From NCBI RefSeq assembly GCF_047250365.1, contig NZ_JBLBVL010000008.1, forward strand, positions 1 to 64,000: DNA of 64,000 nt. Direction: 5' to 3'. Positions 8,650 to 18,040 of the stretch are shown here, in pieces. The notes under the pieces are model-generated. The model saw nothing but the letters and a program-made list of their open reading frames with translations. It did no database searches and was not told where the DNA came from. This DNA comes from Thaumasiovibrio sp047250365. Lineage in GTDB: Bacteria; Pseudomonadota; Gammaproteobacteria; Enterobacterales; Vibrionaceae. Both the position numbers and the translations under genes were made by a program. The first letter of the stretch is position 1. Each line of letters opens with the position of its first letter.

Positions 8650-9855
8650 ATGAGAGTAGTAAGAGTCGCATTAGATAACTCTAATGAACGCGTATCAATC
8701 ATAGTTGATGACGATGATTGTCCGATTGATGATTTGAATTATTACATTATCACTGAATTAAGAGGGAAGGCTGATAATACACTTAGAAATGCAGTGTATG
8801 CACTGCTTCACATTCATCGTTTTGCTCTAAAAAAAGACATTTCACTATTGGATGAAATGAGCACAAAGTGTTTTGAAAGCTCGACACTTTTCACTTCTTT
8901 CATTAATCACTTACAGCAAAAGTCGCCGAAAAGCGATGATGTTGTTACCGACATAAAACCTGAATTAGTACAACCTGATCATTTCGACTCCCGAATTGAT
9001 GCGGCAAAAAAGTATCTTAGTTACCTTTTTGAATACGGGATATCGAAGAGGCGGATGGATGACCCACTAAGAGTAAGTCTAAACGATAGCTTCAACCGTT
9101 TAATGGCAAAGTTGGAATCTAGAAAGCTCAAAGATAGCTCCAAACCAAGTACAGAAGGCTTGTCTATATTTCAGCAAGCATCGTTATTTAAGGCTTTGGA
9201 ACATCGGGAGTTCTGTGATTGGAATGAGTTAACCCTGAAGCGAAATAAGTTAATTGTGTACCTATTCTACGCAACAGGGATTCGAAAAGGAGAACTAGCA
9301 AGCTTAACTATTCCTAACTGTCATACAAACGTCCCTGCTCCTTACATATTTACAACTGAAAATGTCAAACACATTGATCCTCGAATGGATGTCCCACATG
9401 AAAAAACTCGTGAAAGGATCATTCCTATCTCTACCCAACTTGCTCAAATGATTGAAGACTATAAAGCAGAAAGGAGCAAAAGCGACGAAGCAAAAAAACA
9501 ACCTCCATTTCTTTTATTATCAACACACACACCTCATCCACCTATGTCTATGTCGAGTATCGGGAAGATTTTTAGTTCCATTGTTAAGGCGATCCCCGAT
9601 ATTGATAGGTTAGGTGCGCATAAGATTAGACATACATTTTTTGAGAATCTTGACCGTCACCTTGCTAATAATAGCTATACGGATGAAGAGAAGAAGAGGA
9701 TTAAAAATAATATAGGCGGTTGGTCTATAAGATCAAATACGAGTGAAACATATGAAATATTATCTACTCGTGAGCAGTGCGTAGAGGTTTTGAGTAAGTT
9801 ACAAAAAGATCAAGATGAATCATATGGAAATGAACAAGATTTGTTACCGTTCTAA
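8650..9855 (+). CDS. Tyrosine recombinase 1 of the island (GinA-like integrase)
   Basis: A 401-residue tyrosine site-specific recombinase, predicted to cut and rejoin the island ends. The catalytic set is visible: Arg212 in ATGIRKGEL, His324 and Arg327 in AHKIRHTFF, and the nucleophile Tyr368 in SETYEIL. The N-terminal half is the expected SAM-like/core-binding region. It is the first gene of a recombinase operon whose next members follow within 20 bp or overlap. The ATG at 8650 lies only 9 bp after attL and has a poor ribosome-binding site. A size of about 400 residues and its first position agree with the leading integrase of GInt/GMT islands. Confidence 0.88.
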   Translation: MRVVRVALDNSNERVSIIVDDDDCPIDDLNYYIITELRGKADNTLRNAVYALLHIHRFALKKDISLLDEMSTKCFESSTLFTSFINHLQQKSPKSDDVVTDIKPELVQPDHFDSRIDAAKKYLSYLFEYGISKRRMDDPLRVSLNDSFNRLMAKLESRKLKDSSKPSTEGLSIFQQASLFKALEHREFCDWNELTLKRNKLIVYLFYATGIRKGELASLTIPNCHTNVPAPYIFTTENVKHIDPRMDVPHEKTRERIIPISTQLAQMIEDYKAERSKSDEAKKQPPFLLLSTHTPHPPMSMSSIGKIFSSIVKAIPDIDRLGAHKIRHTFFENLDRHLANNSYTDEEKKRIKNNIGGWSIRSNTSETYEILSTREQCVEVLSKLQKDQDESYGNEQDLLPF

Positions 9856-9873
9856 TTATTAAGGTTGATATCA

Positions 9874-11340
9874 ATGGAAGATAGAGTAATCACGGTTACA
9901 TTTGATGGGGAAGCAGATAATGACGTTGCTTACCCAAGGTTTGTAACATCAAAACATGAAGAGTTACACGATCTGTCAAACGAACGCATATACTTAGGTG
10001 ATCACAGAGGTAGTATCAATTTTAGACTTTTCCCTGAAGCAATTTATCATCATATAATTTCATTTATTGCATATAGTTTGCCTCGTTGTTCTGATGTTAC
10101 TGTATATAATCGAGCTAATATAATAAGAAAACACTTGGATGTTAAATTTACTGATGATATTGAAGGTGAAATAAAGAGTTTATATAAGGGGATAGTGTTT
10201 TCAAAGGTAATAACACCTGAAGATAAATCAGTTCTTCGTACATTTTATGAATTTTGTGTGACTGAAGGTCATCCGTACTTTGATGATGTTTTTTATGACT
10301 TTTTTTTGGATGAAGCTTCTTTTGGAACTAACAAGGGGAAAGGGCGAGATGTTTTAATTCCCATGAAAAATAGGGGGTGTTTAACCGCAAAAGAGAACCC
10401 TGTGTTTATTAAAGCGATAAACAATATAGATTACACTCAACTATCTCTCACAGAACTCCATGGTTTTATTAGCTTAAGAATTGCTCAGTTGTTGGGGGCG
10501 AGAGATGTTCAAGTGAGAAATATGAAAGTGAAGCACTTTCATATTAAGGATAAACAATACTTATTGGATATACCCAGAGCTAAACAAAGAGGAAGAAATA
10601 GTAGAAAGTCATTTAAGCGTAGAATGATTACTACACGATTAGGTAGACAGATTGAACATTTAATTGAAAGAATGAATAGCTATGGTTTGGGTGATATTTC
10701 AGACTATCCATTACTTTGCACATTATCAAGAAGAAAAGTCTTATCTATTACAAAGAAAAAGCTATCAACAAGTGTGTTTCATTCAAGATTATCAGATATT
10801 CAAAGTAAGTTGAATTTAGGTTTTACGGTTAATAATCGTCGCCTAAGGAAAACATTCTGTTCAACACTAGTTTCACAAGGTACATCATTAAAAGTTATTG
10901 CAGAATTAATGGATCATAGTGATCTTCAGCAGCTTGAAATATACTATAGGCAAACATACAGAGTATCACAAAAAATAGATGAAATTCTAATTCGTGAATT
11001 TGGTTATGTATTAGATGTTTTTCATGGTCGAATCATAAAGGAGGGTGAGGAAACACAAAATGGGCAAGATATATTTGTTCAAACTAAGTCTCGCTCACTA
11101 TATAAAATAGGTTCTTGTGGTAGTAACAAACTTTGTACATTGAGTCCTCCTCTGAGTTGTTATGGATGTCCTTCCGTCGAGCTGTTTGAAGATGCTGAGC
11201 ACGGTGAGGTACTAGAAAGCTTAACAGAAGAAGCTAGGCATATTTTTGGGGATCAACATATGTCTAAACTTCTGGAAAATGATAGCTTTCTGGCTATAAG
11301 CTCCGTTATAAATAAAATCAAGGAGGGAGATTATGAGTGA
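9874..11340 (+). CDS. gmtY: Tyrosine recombinase 2 of the island (GmtY/GinB-like)
   Basis: A 488-residue tyrosine-recombinase-fold protein. The C-terminal catalytic core is recognisable: Arg202 in SLRIAQLLGARDVQ, the box II arginine in NRRLRKTFCSTLVSQG, the box III histidine in ELMDHSDLQQ and a tyrosine in LEIYYRQ. The box II position usually held by His is Arg (R-x-x-R, with x-x = Arg-Leu), so activity may be altered. A cysteine cluster (KLCTLSPPLSCYGCPS) follows the catalytic domain and could bind metal. I start at ATG 9874 with AAGG upstream, rather than an in-frame TTG at 9865. Its end overlaps the next gene. The name follows size and position in the trio. Confidence 0.8.
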   Translation: MEDRVITVTFDGEADNDVAYPRFVTSKHEELHDLSNERIYLGDHRGSINFRLFPEAIYHHIISFIAYSLPRCSDVTVYNRANIIRKHLDVKFTDDIEGEIKSLYKGIVFSKVITPEDKSVLRTFYEFCVTEGHPYFDDVFYDFFLDEASFGTNKGKGRDVLIPMKNRGCLTAKENPVFIKAINNIDYTQLSLTELHGFISLRIAQLLGARDVQVRNMKVKHFHIKDKQYLLDIPRAKQRGRNSRKSFKRRMITTRLGRQIEHLIERMNSYGLGDISDYPLLCTLSRRKVLSITKKKLSTSVFHSRLSDIQSKLNLGFTVNNRRLRKTFCSTLVSQGTSLKVIAELMDHSDLQQLEIYYRQTYRVSQKIDEILIREFGYVLDVFHGRIIKEGEETQNGQDIFVQTKSRSLYKIGSCGSNKLCTLSPPLSCYGCPSVELFEDAEHGEVLESLTEEARHIFGDQHMSKLLENDSFLAISSVINKIKEGDYE

Positions 11341-13396
11341 TGTTGTAGCTCTTCCTAAAATAGGATTTGACCCAGAGGCTAACTTGAGGGAGATGGTATC
11401 ATTAACCAAGTCAAACTTTCCGTTTGAAGGTGCGGACTGGGATGATATGAGTTGGAATGTAACTGGAAATCTCAAGGTTGCAGCAAGACAAGCAAATAAA
11501 AAAGTATGTTTGCACTTTACTAAAGATAATGGTCTAGATAATAAAGTTAAAACTGCTGTATCTGATATGAAACCATTTAACTCTAAAGAGTTAAGTGATG
11601 TGGTTAAGTGTCACGTCTGTTCCTTGGTAAATAATTCACCATCTAATAATCAACTGTCAGCAGGGGCTGTTCAGATTTTAATTAATGCATATAGATACTT
11701 AGATATAGAACTATCATCTAACTCATTACCATTAAGACTGATTTCAGACCGTAATTTTGAGCAAGCATTAAATATTGCACTTTCTAAATTGCAACCGTCA
11801 ACAGCATATCGAGTCGGTGTTCAACTTAATAAAGTTTCCAAGTTCTTTAATAAATTTAAGTTGTCACAAAGAAAGCTCAATTTTAAATCTCCTTTGAAAA
11901 GAAGTGGTACTCAAACATCATCTGATACAAAGATTGATACAAAATCAATTACAAACAGAGAAAGTAAACTACCGAAAGATAATTTGTTATTTGCTATTGG
12001 TGAATTGTCCTCTAGGAATTTAGATGGTAGCGATGGAATACATCAAGCGATTACTGACATCATGTTTGCCTCTGGACTACGATTCGATGAGGTTGCGTCT
12101 TTATCTACAGATTGTTTTTATGAAGTAGAAACAGAAGAATATAATCAAATTCTTGGCGTTACAGAAAAAATAACGTATTGGGAGTTAAAGTATCATGGTA
12201 GGAAAGGTGGTGGCTTTCGAACGAAAGCGATCGCAGATTCACTCGTTCCAATTATGCAGAGAGGTGTATCACAAGCAAGTTATTACTTTATGTTAGTGAG
12301 AGAGTCTATTGAATTGATAGAGAAGGGTGAAGAGTATGACTTTTTCCCTAAGTTATCTAATGAAAAGCATATTGTTAAGGATTCATGGCCACTTTTTTCT
12401 TCAAGCAACTCAAATGCTCAGGGACTTTTGAAGAAGTTAGACGTTGATATCTTCAAGTCAGACAAAAAAGTTCAAGGCAGAAAGCTTAATGCCTTTGATG
12501 CAAAGCAGTTAAAAGAAACAGCTCAAGTTAGGGCTATAGAGTCAATTGAAAGTATATGGAATGCAGTCAAGGATCAAACCACTGCAAATAAATGCTCTGA
12601 ATTGCTCTTTATACAGTGCTATCAAGGGAATCACGATGTTAAATCTACAACTTTGTGGGAGTTTTCACCTATTACATTGACTCAGTATGAAGACTTTATG
12701 ATTGGAAGAGAAGATGGCAGCATGACTTCAATTTTCATTCGCGAGTCTCTAATGACTGATGAAGATGATTTTCATATTACCTCACATCAATTTAGGCATT
12801 TCTTAAATACAGTTTGCCAACTGTCAGACAGCATTTCAGAGTTAGAAATAGCAAGGTATTTTGGGCGTAAATACATTGGTGACAATAGTGCTTACGATCA
12901 CACTAACAAAGCCGCGCACGCAATGAAAAATGCACAATCGATTATTGACTCTACAGGATTAAGCAGAGAAGGGCTTAAAGATGTCATGAACCAATTTGTT
13001 ATAGTAGATCGAGATGAAGCCCTTGAAACAATTGAGGACTTGGCGAGTTCTTTAAAAACCTCAATTGGATTGTGCAAGCATAACTATTCTGATTCACCAT
13101 GTGGTAAACATTACGCTTGTTTAAGAGGGTGCATAAACTATCAAAGAGAAAAAGGAAATGCTTCGGAAGTTGAGTTCATTACAGGTATTCACAATGAAAC
13201 CTTCGAACGAGTTCAGGACGCAAAATTGGTCGTCGAGAAAGAGTTCTGGGGTGCAAATAATTGGCTGATATCGCAGAGTACGCTGTTAGATGGGTGTATT
13301 GCAGCTCTTGCCATAGAATCTGACGAGTCGATTCCTGTTGGCTCTTTGGTGCAAGTTTTCCCTGATGGTACTGATGGATGTGAAGCATATGAGTAA
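11333..13396 (+). CDS. gmtZ: Tyrosine recombinase 3 of the island (GmtZ/GinC-like)
   Basis: A large 687-residue tyrosine recombinase. Catalytic residues are canonical: Arg250 in ASGLRFDEVASL, His485 and Arg488 in SHQFRHFLN, and Tyr521 in NSAYDHTNK. After the catalytic domain there is a Cys/His cluster (LCKHNYSDSPCGKHYACLRG) that looks like a small zinc-binding module. The long N-terminal region has no motif I recognise. The gene overlaps the preceding one by 8 nt and the following one by 8 nt, indicating translational coupling. The size and order match the largest recombinase of GInt/GMT trios, and also the TnpA-TnpB-TnpC logic of Tn554-type elements. Confidence 0.8.
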   Translation: MSDVVALPKIGFDPEANLREMVSLTKSNFPFEGADWDDMSWNVTGNLKVAARQANKKVCLHFTKDNGLDNKVKTAVSDMKPFNSKELSDVVKCHVCSLVNNSPSNNQLSAGAVQILINAYRYLDIELSSNSLPLRLISDRNFEQALNIALSKLQPSTAYRVGVQLNKVSKFFNKFKLSQRKLNFKSPLKRSGTQTSSDTKIDTKSITNRESKLPKDNLLFAIGELSSRNLDGSDGIHQAITDIMFASGLRFDEVASLSTDCFYEVETEEYNQILGVTEKITYWELKYHGRKGGGFRTKAIADSLVPIMQRGVSQASYYFMLVRESIELIEKGEEYDFFPKLSNEKHIVKDSWPLFSSSNSNAQGLLKKLDVDIFKSDKKVQGRKLNAFDAKQLKETAQVRAIESIESIWNAVKDQTTANKCSELLFIQCYQGNHDVKSTTLWEFSPITLTQYEDFMIGREDGSMTSIFIRESLMTDEDDFHITSHQFRHFLNTVCQLSDSISELEIARYFGRKYIGDNSAYDHTNKAAHAMKNAQSIIDSTGLSREGLKDVMNQFVIVDRDEALETIEDLASSLKTSIGLCKHNYSDSPCGKHYACLRGCINYQREKGNASEVEFITGIHNETFERVQDAKLVVEKEFWGANNWLISQSTLLDGCIAALAIESDESIPVGSLVQVFPDGTDGCEAYE

Positions 13397-13796
13397 TGAA
13401 CGATACATAACTGAACATGTGAAGAATAAGATTATCAAGATAATTGATCTCATGGTAGCGAGAAACGAAAAAGTTACTTGGGACAAAATAGCTCAAGCCG
13501 CAGGCTATACTCGTGCTGCTCTATCTAGAGATGAAGAAATCAAAGAGGCGTATCAAAAAGCCAAGAAAGGCTCCCGAATCTTAAGAACAGATGCTCAGAA
13601 GATAGCTGATTTGACGAATGAAGTGTCTAAACTTGAAGATAAAGTTAAGAAGCTTAATTTACTTAAAAAGAACTATGAAAATAAGTATATAAGATGGCTT
13701 TATAATGCATCTAATTCAGGCGTTTCAGAAGAGATTTTAAATCGCCCCTTGCCTGATACGATGAAAATAACTAAGCGAAAAAAAGGGATGAATTGA
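13389..13796 (+). CDS. Small HTH/coiled-coil protein of the recombinase operon (GinD/GmtX/TnpC-like)
   Basis: About 135 residues starting at ATG 13389, which overlaps the stop of the third recombinase; the open frame extends 17 codons upstream inside that gene. An HTH-like segment (TWDKIAQAAGYTRAALSRD) at about residues 30-48 is followed by a charged coiled coil at about 65-95 and a basic tail. Small proteins with this layout accompany recombinase groups in GInt islands and Tn554 (TnpC) and are thought to help form the recombination complex. The role here is inferred from position. Confidence 0.65.
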   Translation: MSNERYITEHVKNKIIKIIDLMVARNEKVTWDKIAQAAGYTRAALSRDEEIKEAYQKAKKGSRILRTDAQKIADLTNEVSKLEDKVKKLNLLKKNYENKYIRWLYNASNSGVSEEILNRPLPDTMKITKRKKGMN

Positions 13797-13799
13797 TAA

Positions 13800-14246
13800 A
13801 TGGCGAATAGGATGAGTCCCAAGGCAAAAGAAAGCTTAGATAAATTGAAGGCTTTTATCGCAATAGCGAATGACCAAGGATGGGAAGACTATATTGAACA
13901 GGGAAGTTTGAACTTAACGCTGATTGCATCCAGTTGTGGGATTAGTCGAAGTGTCATATATCAAAATGTTCATGTCATGGCCGAAGTTTGCAAGGTTGCC
14001 AATGTTCTCTTGGAGAGTGCAGTTATTGAGCGCTTACCCTATTCATCGCCAAAGGAAAAGAAGAAACATAAAGAGCAAGCGAACTCGGTGAACAACAAAG
14101 AAATAGATGAGTTAAGAAAAGAAAATCAGTCACTTAATACTAGAGTTGCAGAGTTAAAAGCTAAAGTTGAACATCAGCAAAAACTTTTAGATAAACTGGA
14201 TATCAACCACGAGTTATTGTACACAAACGGGAGGCTTCCTAGGTGA
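13800..14246 (+). CDS. Second small HTH/coiled-coil protein of the recombinase operon (GmtX-like)
   Basis: 148 residues. An HTH-like segment (LTLIASSCGISRSVIYQNVH, about residues 39-58) is followed by a basic stretch (SPKEKKKHKEQA) and a heptad-like coiled coil with repeated Leu (about residues 98-135). It has the same architecture as the gene just before it, which suggests an ancient duplication or two subunits of one accessory complex. It starts 3 nt after the previous stop, and its own stop overlaps the start of the helicase gene. The function is not recognised beyond probable DNA binding. Confidence 0.6.
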   Translation: MANRMSPKAKESLDKLKAFIAIANDQGWEDYIEQGSLNLTLIASSCGISRSVIYQNVHVMAEVCKVANVLLESAVIERLPYSSPKEKKKHKEQANSVNNKEIDELRKENQSLNTRVAELKAKVEHQQKLLDKLDINHELLYTNGRLPR

Positions 14247-16549
14247 TTTTGACTGATCAGGTAGCTCCTATGTGCTTTAGAGTAACTCGCTCTGCTTACA
14301 ATAAGAAAGGGCATGTTTCTTTTCTTGCTGTTGAAGTGGATAGTTACTTATATCAGATCACAGATCCTAATGTCTTCTATGTTATTGAAGTAGAAGATAA
14401 TGATTCAAGTTATTACTTATCAACACTCGTACCAGGTGTTATTTGTCAGTTAGTCCCTAACACAATGCTTGAAAAGAAGATCAAGTATGAGGGAGTGACC
14501 GTATCCAAACGTTTTGTCACTACTGATAACTTTATGTTGGTTCGCCCTTCAGGGGATTTAATCATCGATTTACTAAGCAAAGGTCGCTTGTTTAAAGGCG
14601 TTGGGAAGTCAAAAGCCCAAGCTTTATGGGCAGCTTTAGGTGAATCGCTCTATGATGCTCTTGAACACAAAGATCAGGGCTTATTGGAGTTGGTATTGAC
14701 TCCAAACACTGCGAGAAGCTTGATTGATAGTTGGAAGTGCTACACCTATTCAGATGCGTTAGCTTATTGTTGTAAGGAGCTGAAGTTAAAAAGCTCAACC
14801 GCATTTAACGTATCTCGATACTATCAGCATGAAACTCAAGCTAAAATACAAAGCGATCCATATCGATTATTGGCTTTCAGTGTGAACTTTGAAGATTGTG
14901 ACAAGATTGCTAGCAAGTACCATATACAGACTGATGATCCCCGTCGCCTCTCTGCTGCTGTTGAAACTATTTTGTATCAAGCATTGGATCAGGGCGATAC
15001 GATAGTTATACAAAATGACTTATATGAAGCGCTTAAAAGTATCCTTGGCGTTGATTGTGATTGTGATTGTAGTAAGGAAGATGGTAGCGCGAAGGATTGT
15101 AGTTGCTTTCGGAGAAAGCGCTTACGAGCGATCAAAGAAGGCATAGGGAAAAACTATGTTCAATTGACTGATGAGCGGTTTCAGTCACTAGGGGCTTTCG
15201 CTATGGAGTCATTTGTAGCGAAGTCTATTACTGAGTTAGCAGGTCGTTATCATCCGTTGCGTCATAAACAAAAAATTGAAGTACAGCAGCTTGTTACACA
15301 ATATGAAACTAAGAATGAAATCACACTGACAGATGCACAGCAGAAGGCGTTGTTTGGTGCGTTAACGTATGACTTTTTTCTGATAAACGGTGGAGCAGGA
15401 GTCGGTAAAACAACCGCTTTGGATGTTATATACCAAGGGTTGGCTCTATTAGGCATTAAGCCCCTACAAATGGCGGTTGCTGGGAAGGCAGCGCAGAGAA
15501 TGAAAGAAGCAACGGGGGTGGAAGCTTATACCATTGCCCGTTTCATCCATCAATTCAGTTCCGAACTAAAGCAGCAGAGGAATTTGGCTGTGGTAATTGA
15601 TGAAAGCTCAATGCTTGATCTTGCTAGCATGTATCGCCTTCTTACTATACTGCCATCAACGGTAAAAATTATATTAGTTGGTGATGTTGCCCAGTTACCT
15701 CCTATTGGTTTTGGTCTTGTCTTACACGAGTTAGACAAACTAGGCGCATCAATTCCACGCATTGATCTTACAGAAGTTAAACGACAGTCTGGAACGTCTA
15801 CTATCCCATTCGTGGCGAATTTTATTCGGCAGGGTCTTTACCCTGAGTTCAATTCAAATGACGTGCAATTTATTCATCAAAAGTTTAAGAAAAAAGCAGA
15901 GAAACTGGTACTTGAGGCGTACCAAAACGACCCCAAATTTACACAGATTATCTGCCCTACAAACCGATTAGTTAGCATCTTTAATCAAAAATGCGCTCAG
16001 TTGAATACAGCTCGTAAACTGTCTGTTTTTAATCATGACTTTGAAGTATTTTCAGATACTAATTTTAGGTTGGGCGATAGAGTGATTTGTAGCAAAAACC
16101 TGTATAAATATGATGTTATGAATGGCTCCATAGGGTGGATTATTGAGTGCTATGCAAAGTCATCCTTAGATGTGTTCGGTGAGACTAGCCACGGAAAGAT
16201 TGAGTGGCAAGATGGTCAGTTATCAGAGATTACGGATGAGATTTTAGAGCATTTAGCACACGCATACGCAATCACGATACACAAATCACAAGGCTCTCAA
16301 TTTAAAAATGTGGTGATGCCTATTTTTATGTCCCCGAACTTGGACAGAAGCATGCTCTATACGGCAGTAACTCGCGCGGAAGAAAGAGTAACAATAATTG
16401 GTGATGAGGAGCAGCTTAAAGTATCGATATCACAAGTATCGGTTGAGCGTCGGCAGGTGGGTTTGGCTGATAAGCTAAGACAACAGCATGATCTATCAAA
16501 AAGCAATGTACAAAAAAGCACCAACCAAGGCTTGAGTTTTACTGGATAA
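14243..16549 (+). CDS. RecD2/TraA-like superfamily 1 helicase
   Basis: 768 residues with the SF1B helicase series: Walker A GGAGVGKTTALD (383-394), Walker B VVIDESSMLD, motif III LVGDVAQLPPIGFG, and the C-terminal motifs HKSQGSQFKN and YTAVTRAEERV. The N-terminal part resembles the RecD2 region before the motor. It contains an unusual Cys/Asp-rich insertion, DCDCDCSKEDGSAKDCSCF, beginning near residue 271. The start is a GTG overlapping the preceding stop. It is the sixth co-directional gene of the recombinase block, so a role in island transfer, replication or processing is likely; a defence role is possible. A transposable element sits 4 bp after its stop codon. Confidence 0.82.
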   Translation: MILTDQVAPMCFRVTRSAYNKKGHVSFLAVEVDSYLYQITDPNVFYVIEVEDNDSSYYLSTLVPGVICQLVPNTMLEKKIKYEGVTVSKRFVTTDNFMLVRPSGDLIIDLLSKGRLFKGVGKSKAQALWAALGESLYDALEHKDQGLLELVLTPNTARSLIDSWKCYTYSDALAYCCKELKLKSSTAFNVSRYYQHETQAKIQSDPYRLLAFSVNFEDCDKIASKYHIQTDDPRRLSAAVETILYQALDQGDTIVIQNDLYEALKSILGVDCDCDCSKEDGSAKDCSCFRRKRLRAIKEGIGKNYVQLTDERFQSLGAFAMESFVAKSITELAGRYHPLRHKQKIEVQQLVTQYETKNEITLTDAQQKALFGALTYDFFLINGGAGVGKTTALDVIYQGLALLGIKPLQMAVAGKAAQRMKEATGVEAYTIARFIHQFSSELKQQRNLAVVIDESSMLDLASMYRLLTILPSTVKIILVGDVAQLPPIGFGLVLHELDKLGASIPRIDLTEVKRQSGTSTIPFVANFIRQGLYPEFNSNDVQFIHQKFKKKAEKLVLEAYQNDPKFTQIICPTNRLVSIFNQKCAQLNTARKLSVFNHDFEVFSDTNFRLGDRVICSKNLYKYDVMNGSIGWIIECYAKSSLDVFGETSHGKIEWQDGQLSEITDEILEHLAHAYAITIHKSQGSQFKNVVMPIFMSPNLDRSMLYTAVTRAEERVTIIGDEEQLKVSISQVSVERRQVGLADKLRQQHDLSKSNVQKSTNQGLSFTG

Positions 16550-16553
16550 ATAC

Positions 16554-16580
16554 GGCTCTGTTGTACTTCTGTGTTGTTAA
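16554..16580 (+). repeat. Left terminal inverted repeat of the IS1595-type element
   Basis: 26 of 27 positions match the inverted right end at 18041-18067. It is preceded by the target duplication ATAAATAC. Confidence 0.9.
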
Positions 16581-16626
16581 GCTATACTAGCTAATATGGT
16601 TAAAAGTTATGCAGGGGGCATTTTTA

Positions 16627-17559
16627 ATGAAAAACATAGCGTTAGATGCGATTCTACAGGCTATACCCTCTCTTAGCTACACCGATACCAAACGTCTTAA
16701 CAACACAGTTAAGAAGAAGCTCGATTCTGATGTTGTAGGCAAAGTAATTGCTGATCGTGAAGAGTGTGTTTCTGAGTGTCCTCACTGCAATAGCTTGGAG
16801 TTTTGCAAGCATGGTGTAACAGCCAAAGGTATTCAGCGTTATCGCTGTAAAGGGTGCAAAAAAACATTCTGTTCTTTGACTAAAACGCCACTTTGCAGGA
16901 TGCGTATGGAAGGAAAGTGGTTAGAGTACGTTTCTATGATGTGGGAGGGAGTAGCGCTTCGTAAGATCGCAAAGTCTCTCAACATAAACTTAAGAACCGC
17001 ATTCTTCTGGCGACATCGTTTTCTACAGATGCCAGATAAAAACAAACCGATAAGCTTCACTGGGATCATCGAAGCAGACGAAGCTTTCTTACCCGAAAGT
17101 TTCAAAGGAAAACGCAAAATGCCTCGTGAGTCCCGTAAGCGGGGAGGTGGTAAAGTGCCTTTAGTTCCTATCCTCATATCATATCAGCGTGGTGATAGAT
17201 TTACCTACGAAGTTATGGATAGAAACACCAAGGAGAATCTATCGAATGCAATAACACCATTGCTATCCGATGGTTGTTGTCTCTGTACTGATGGCAATGT
17301 TTCATATAAGAGTATCGTTAAGAACCTAGATATCAATCTCGATCATAAGCGAATAATTGCTAGTGATGGTCGAGTTATAGATGGTGTGTATCACATCCAG
17401 CATGTAAATGGATTTATAAGCCTTTGGAAAGAGTGGCTAGATCGTTTTCGTGGAGTTGGTACTGCCTACGTTAGCCGATATCTTGCATGGTATATATGGA
17501 TGCAGGATAAAAGCTACGGAGAGGAAGATTATTGGCTTAGGGAAGCTTTACAGACATAA
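16627..17559 (+). CDS. IS1595-family transposase
   Basis: A DDE-type transposase of about 310 residues. Near its N-terminus is a zinc-ribbon (CPHCNSLEFCKHG then YRCKGCKKTFC) of the kind found in IS1595/ISXO2 transposases. An HTH follows (ALRKIAKSLNINLRTAFFWR), then the catalytic acidic residues in IIEADEAFLP and LCTDGNVSY, and the later HVNGFISLWKEWL block. I use ATG 16627, which has AGGGGG eight bases upstream; an in-frame ATG at 16609 is less well placed. It is intact and lies inside well-preserved terminal repeats, so the element may be active. Confidence 0.9.
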   Translation: MKNIALDAILQAIPSLSYTDTKRLNNTVKKKLDSDVVGKVIADREECVSECPHCNSLEFCKHGVTAKGIQRYRCKGCKKTFCSLTKTPLCRMRMEGKWLEYVSMMWEGVALRKIAKSLNINLRTAFFWRHRFLQMPDKNKPISFTGIIEADEAFLPESFKGKRKMPRESRKRGGGKVPLVPILISYQRGDRFTYEVMDRNTKENLSNAITPLLSDGCCLCTDGNVSYKSIVKNLDINLDHKRIIASDGRVIDGVYHIQHVNGFISLWKEWLDRFRGVGTAYVSRYLAWYIWMQDKSYGEEDYWLREALQT

Positions 17560-17582
17560 TTTGAATGGAGTAATAAAGCACT

Positions 17583-17930
17583 ATGAAATATACCGTAGTG
17601 AAAGAGTATAACGATGCGCCAGAGTCACCAATACAAGTGGTAAAAGGTGAACAGCTTCAATTTGTTGAAGAGTCTAACCCTAATGGAGATTGGGCTAATT
17701 GGGTTTTCTGTAAAGGAGCATCTAAAGAAGGCTGGATTCCCAAACAAATACTAACAATTGAAGATAACCAAGTGTTTGTACTTCAAGATTATTTTGCTAA
17801 TGAGCATACATTGACGCTTGGTGAAACTTTGATTGCAGAATATGAGCTCAATGGTTGGATTTGGAGTACAAAAACAGGTGCGTCTGGTGATTCGGCATGG
17901 GCTCCATTAAATCATCTATCCAAGCTGTAG
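17583..17930 (+). CDS. SH3-like domain protein, passenger gene of the IS
   Basis: 115 residues, lying 23 bp after the transposase and inside the terminal inverted repeats, so it moves with the element. The sequence reads as two SH3-like beta-barrel repeats: VVKGEQLQFVEES with DWANWVFCKGASKEGWIPKQ, then LTLGETLIAEYELNGWIWS with DSAWAPLNHLSKL. GWIP and AWAP are the conserved SH3 ends. The function is unknown; it could bind proline-rich or cell-wall peptides, or modulate transposition. Confidence 0.7.
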   Translation: MKYTVVKEYNDAPESPIQVVKGEQLQFVEESNPNGDWANWVFCKGASKEGWIPKQILTIEDNQVFVLQDYFANEHTLTLGETLIAEYELNGWIWSTKTGASGDSAWAPLNHLSKL

Positions 17931-18040
17931 TAATAAAAAATCGTTTAAAGTGTGGTCAATATAATATTCACTAAAGAACAGCTCGATAATGCTATTCACT
18001 CAAGCTGCGCATCTTCGACTATCGTAGATGCGTAATCACA

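Noticed and set aside
8650..13396. Classification of the three recombinases as a RIT (recombinase-in-trio) transposon
   Set aside because: Sizes (401, 488, 687), attached small HTH/coiled-coil genes, direct-repeat ends and 22-kb cargo fit GInt/GMT islands better than the compact RIT elements with inverted-repeat ends.
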